Origin: Planctomycetaceae bacterium
GTDB lineage: Bacteria; Planctomycetota; Planctomycetia; Pirellulales; Pirellulaceae
Length of the DNA: 6,965 nucleotides
Direction of reading: 5' to 3'
Assembly (NCBI GenBank): GCA_002702965.1
Contig: PADE01000227.1
Span: forward strand, 22,706 to 29,670
Both the position numbers and the translations under genes were made by a program. Shown here piece by piece: positions 6,909 to 6,965 of this stretch. Within the stretch, counting starts at the first letter, position 1, and each line of letters opens with the position of its first letter. The notes below the pieces were generated by a model. The model was given only the letters and a program-made list of their open reading frames with translations, was not told the origin of the DNA and made no database searches.

Positions 6909-6951
6909 GGGTCACTGCGCGCCGGGTCACTGCGCGCCGGGTCACTGCGCC
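6909..6951. repeat. 15-bp tandem repeat, about 2.9 copies
   Basis: The unit GGGTCACTGCGCGCC occurs exactly at 6909-6923 and 6924-6938, then as GGGTCACTGCGCC at 6939-6951 with two bases missing. It lies just upstream of the small secreted gene and next to the inverted repeat. The unit length is a multiple of three, which keeps the upstream frame open and explains the repeated RRAVT peptide seen if translation is begun at 6945. It may be a simple slippage repeat or a set of binding sites. Confidence 0.85.
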
Positions 6952-6965
6952 GGGCTAACCAAACC

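Noticed and set aside
6868..6945. N-terminal extension of the small secreted protein to the ATG at 6945.
   Set aside because: The extra 26 residues are mostly tandem-repeat translation and would mask the signal peptide. A better ribosome site precedes the ATG at 6867.

Overview
The window looks like chromosomal DNA of an environmental bacterium of about 60% GC, most probably a planctomycete or a relative (Planctomycetota/Lentisphaerota). This is an inference from the gene types: an SUMF1/FGE-fold protein, a very large LamG-domain secreted protein, a secreted barrel protein resembling glycoside hydrolases, and a small exported orphan, with long intergenic gaps and mostly weak Shine-Dalgarno sites. 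There is no rRNA, tRNA, CRISPR array, transposase or integrase, and no sign of recent transfer.

Layout, left to right. Positions 3100 to 1 on the minus strand hold a two-gene operon. The first gene encodes a 750-residue exported protein resembling glycoside hydrolases (DUF6259-like). The second encodes an FGE-sulfatase-domain protein whose last few residues lie beyond the left edge. The two overlap by four bases (ATGA), and an 11-base perfect Shine-Dalgarno sequence lies inside the end of the upstream gene. Positions 3101-3301 are a divergent promoter region. Positions 3302-6106 on the plus strand encode a 934-residue secreted multidomain protein: LamG jellyroll, one or two beta-sandwich modules, a probable (beta/alpha)8 barrel, and a C-terminal carbohydrate-binding-like sandwich. 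Positions 6107-6282 are a convergent gap with no clear terminator. Positions 6867-6283 on the minus strand encode a small secreted protein of unknown function, preceded by a hairpin-forming repeat and a 15-bp tandem repeat that runs almost to the right edge.

All four gene products start with a signal peptide or a signal-like segment, so the locus seems devoted to the cell surface or periplasm. Two large barrel proteins read divergently from one control region, plus an FGE-fold protein translationally coupled to one of them, fit a polysaccharide-processing locus. Substrate and chemistry cannot be read from the sequence. The best leads for something undescribed are the LamG-barrel-CBM protein, which I cannot place in a known hydrolase family, and the FGE-fold protein, which lacks the copper-binding cysteine pair of true formylglycine-generating enzymes and is co-translated with a putative hydrolase.
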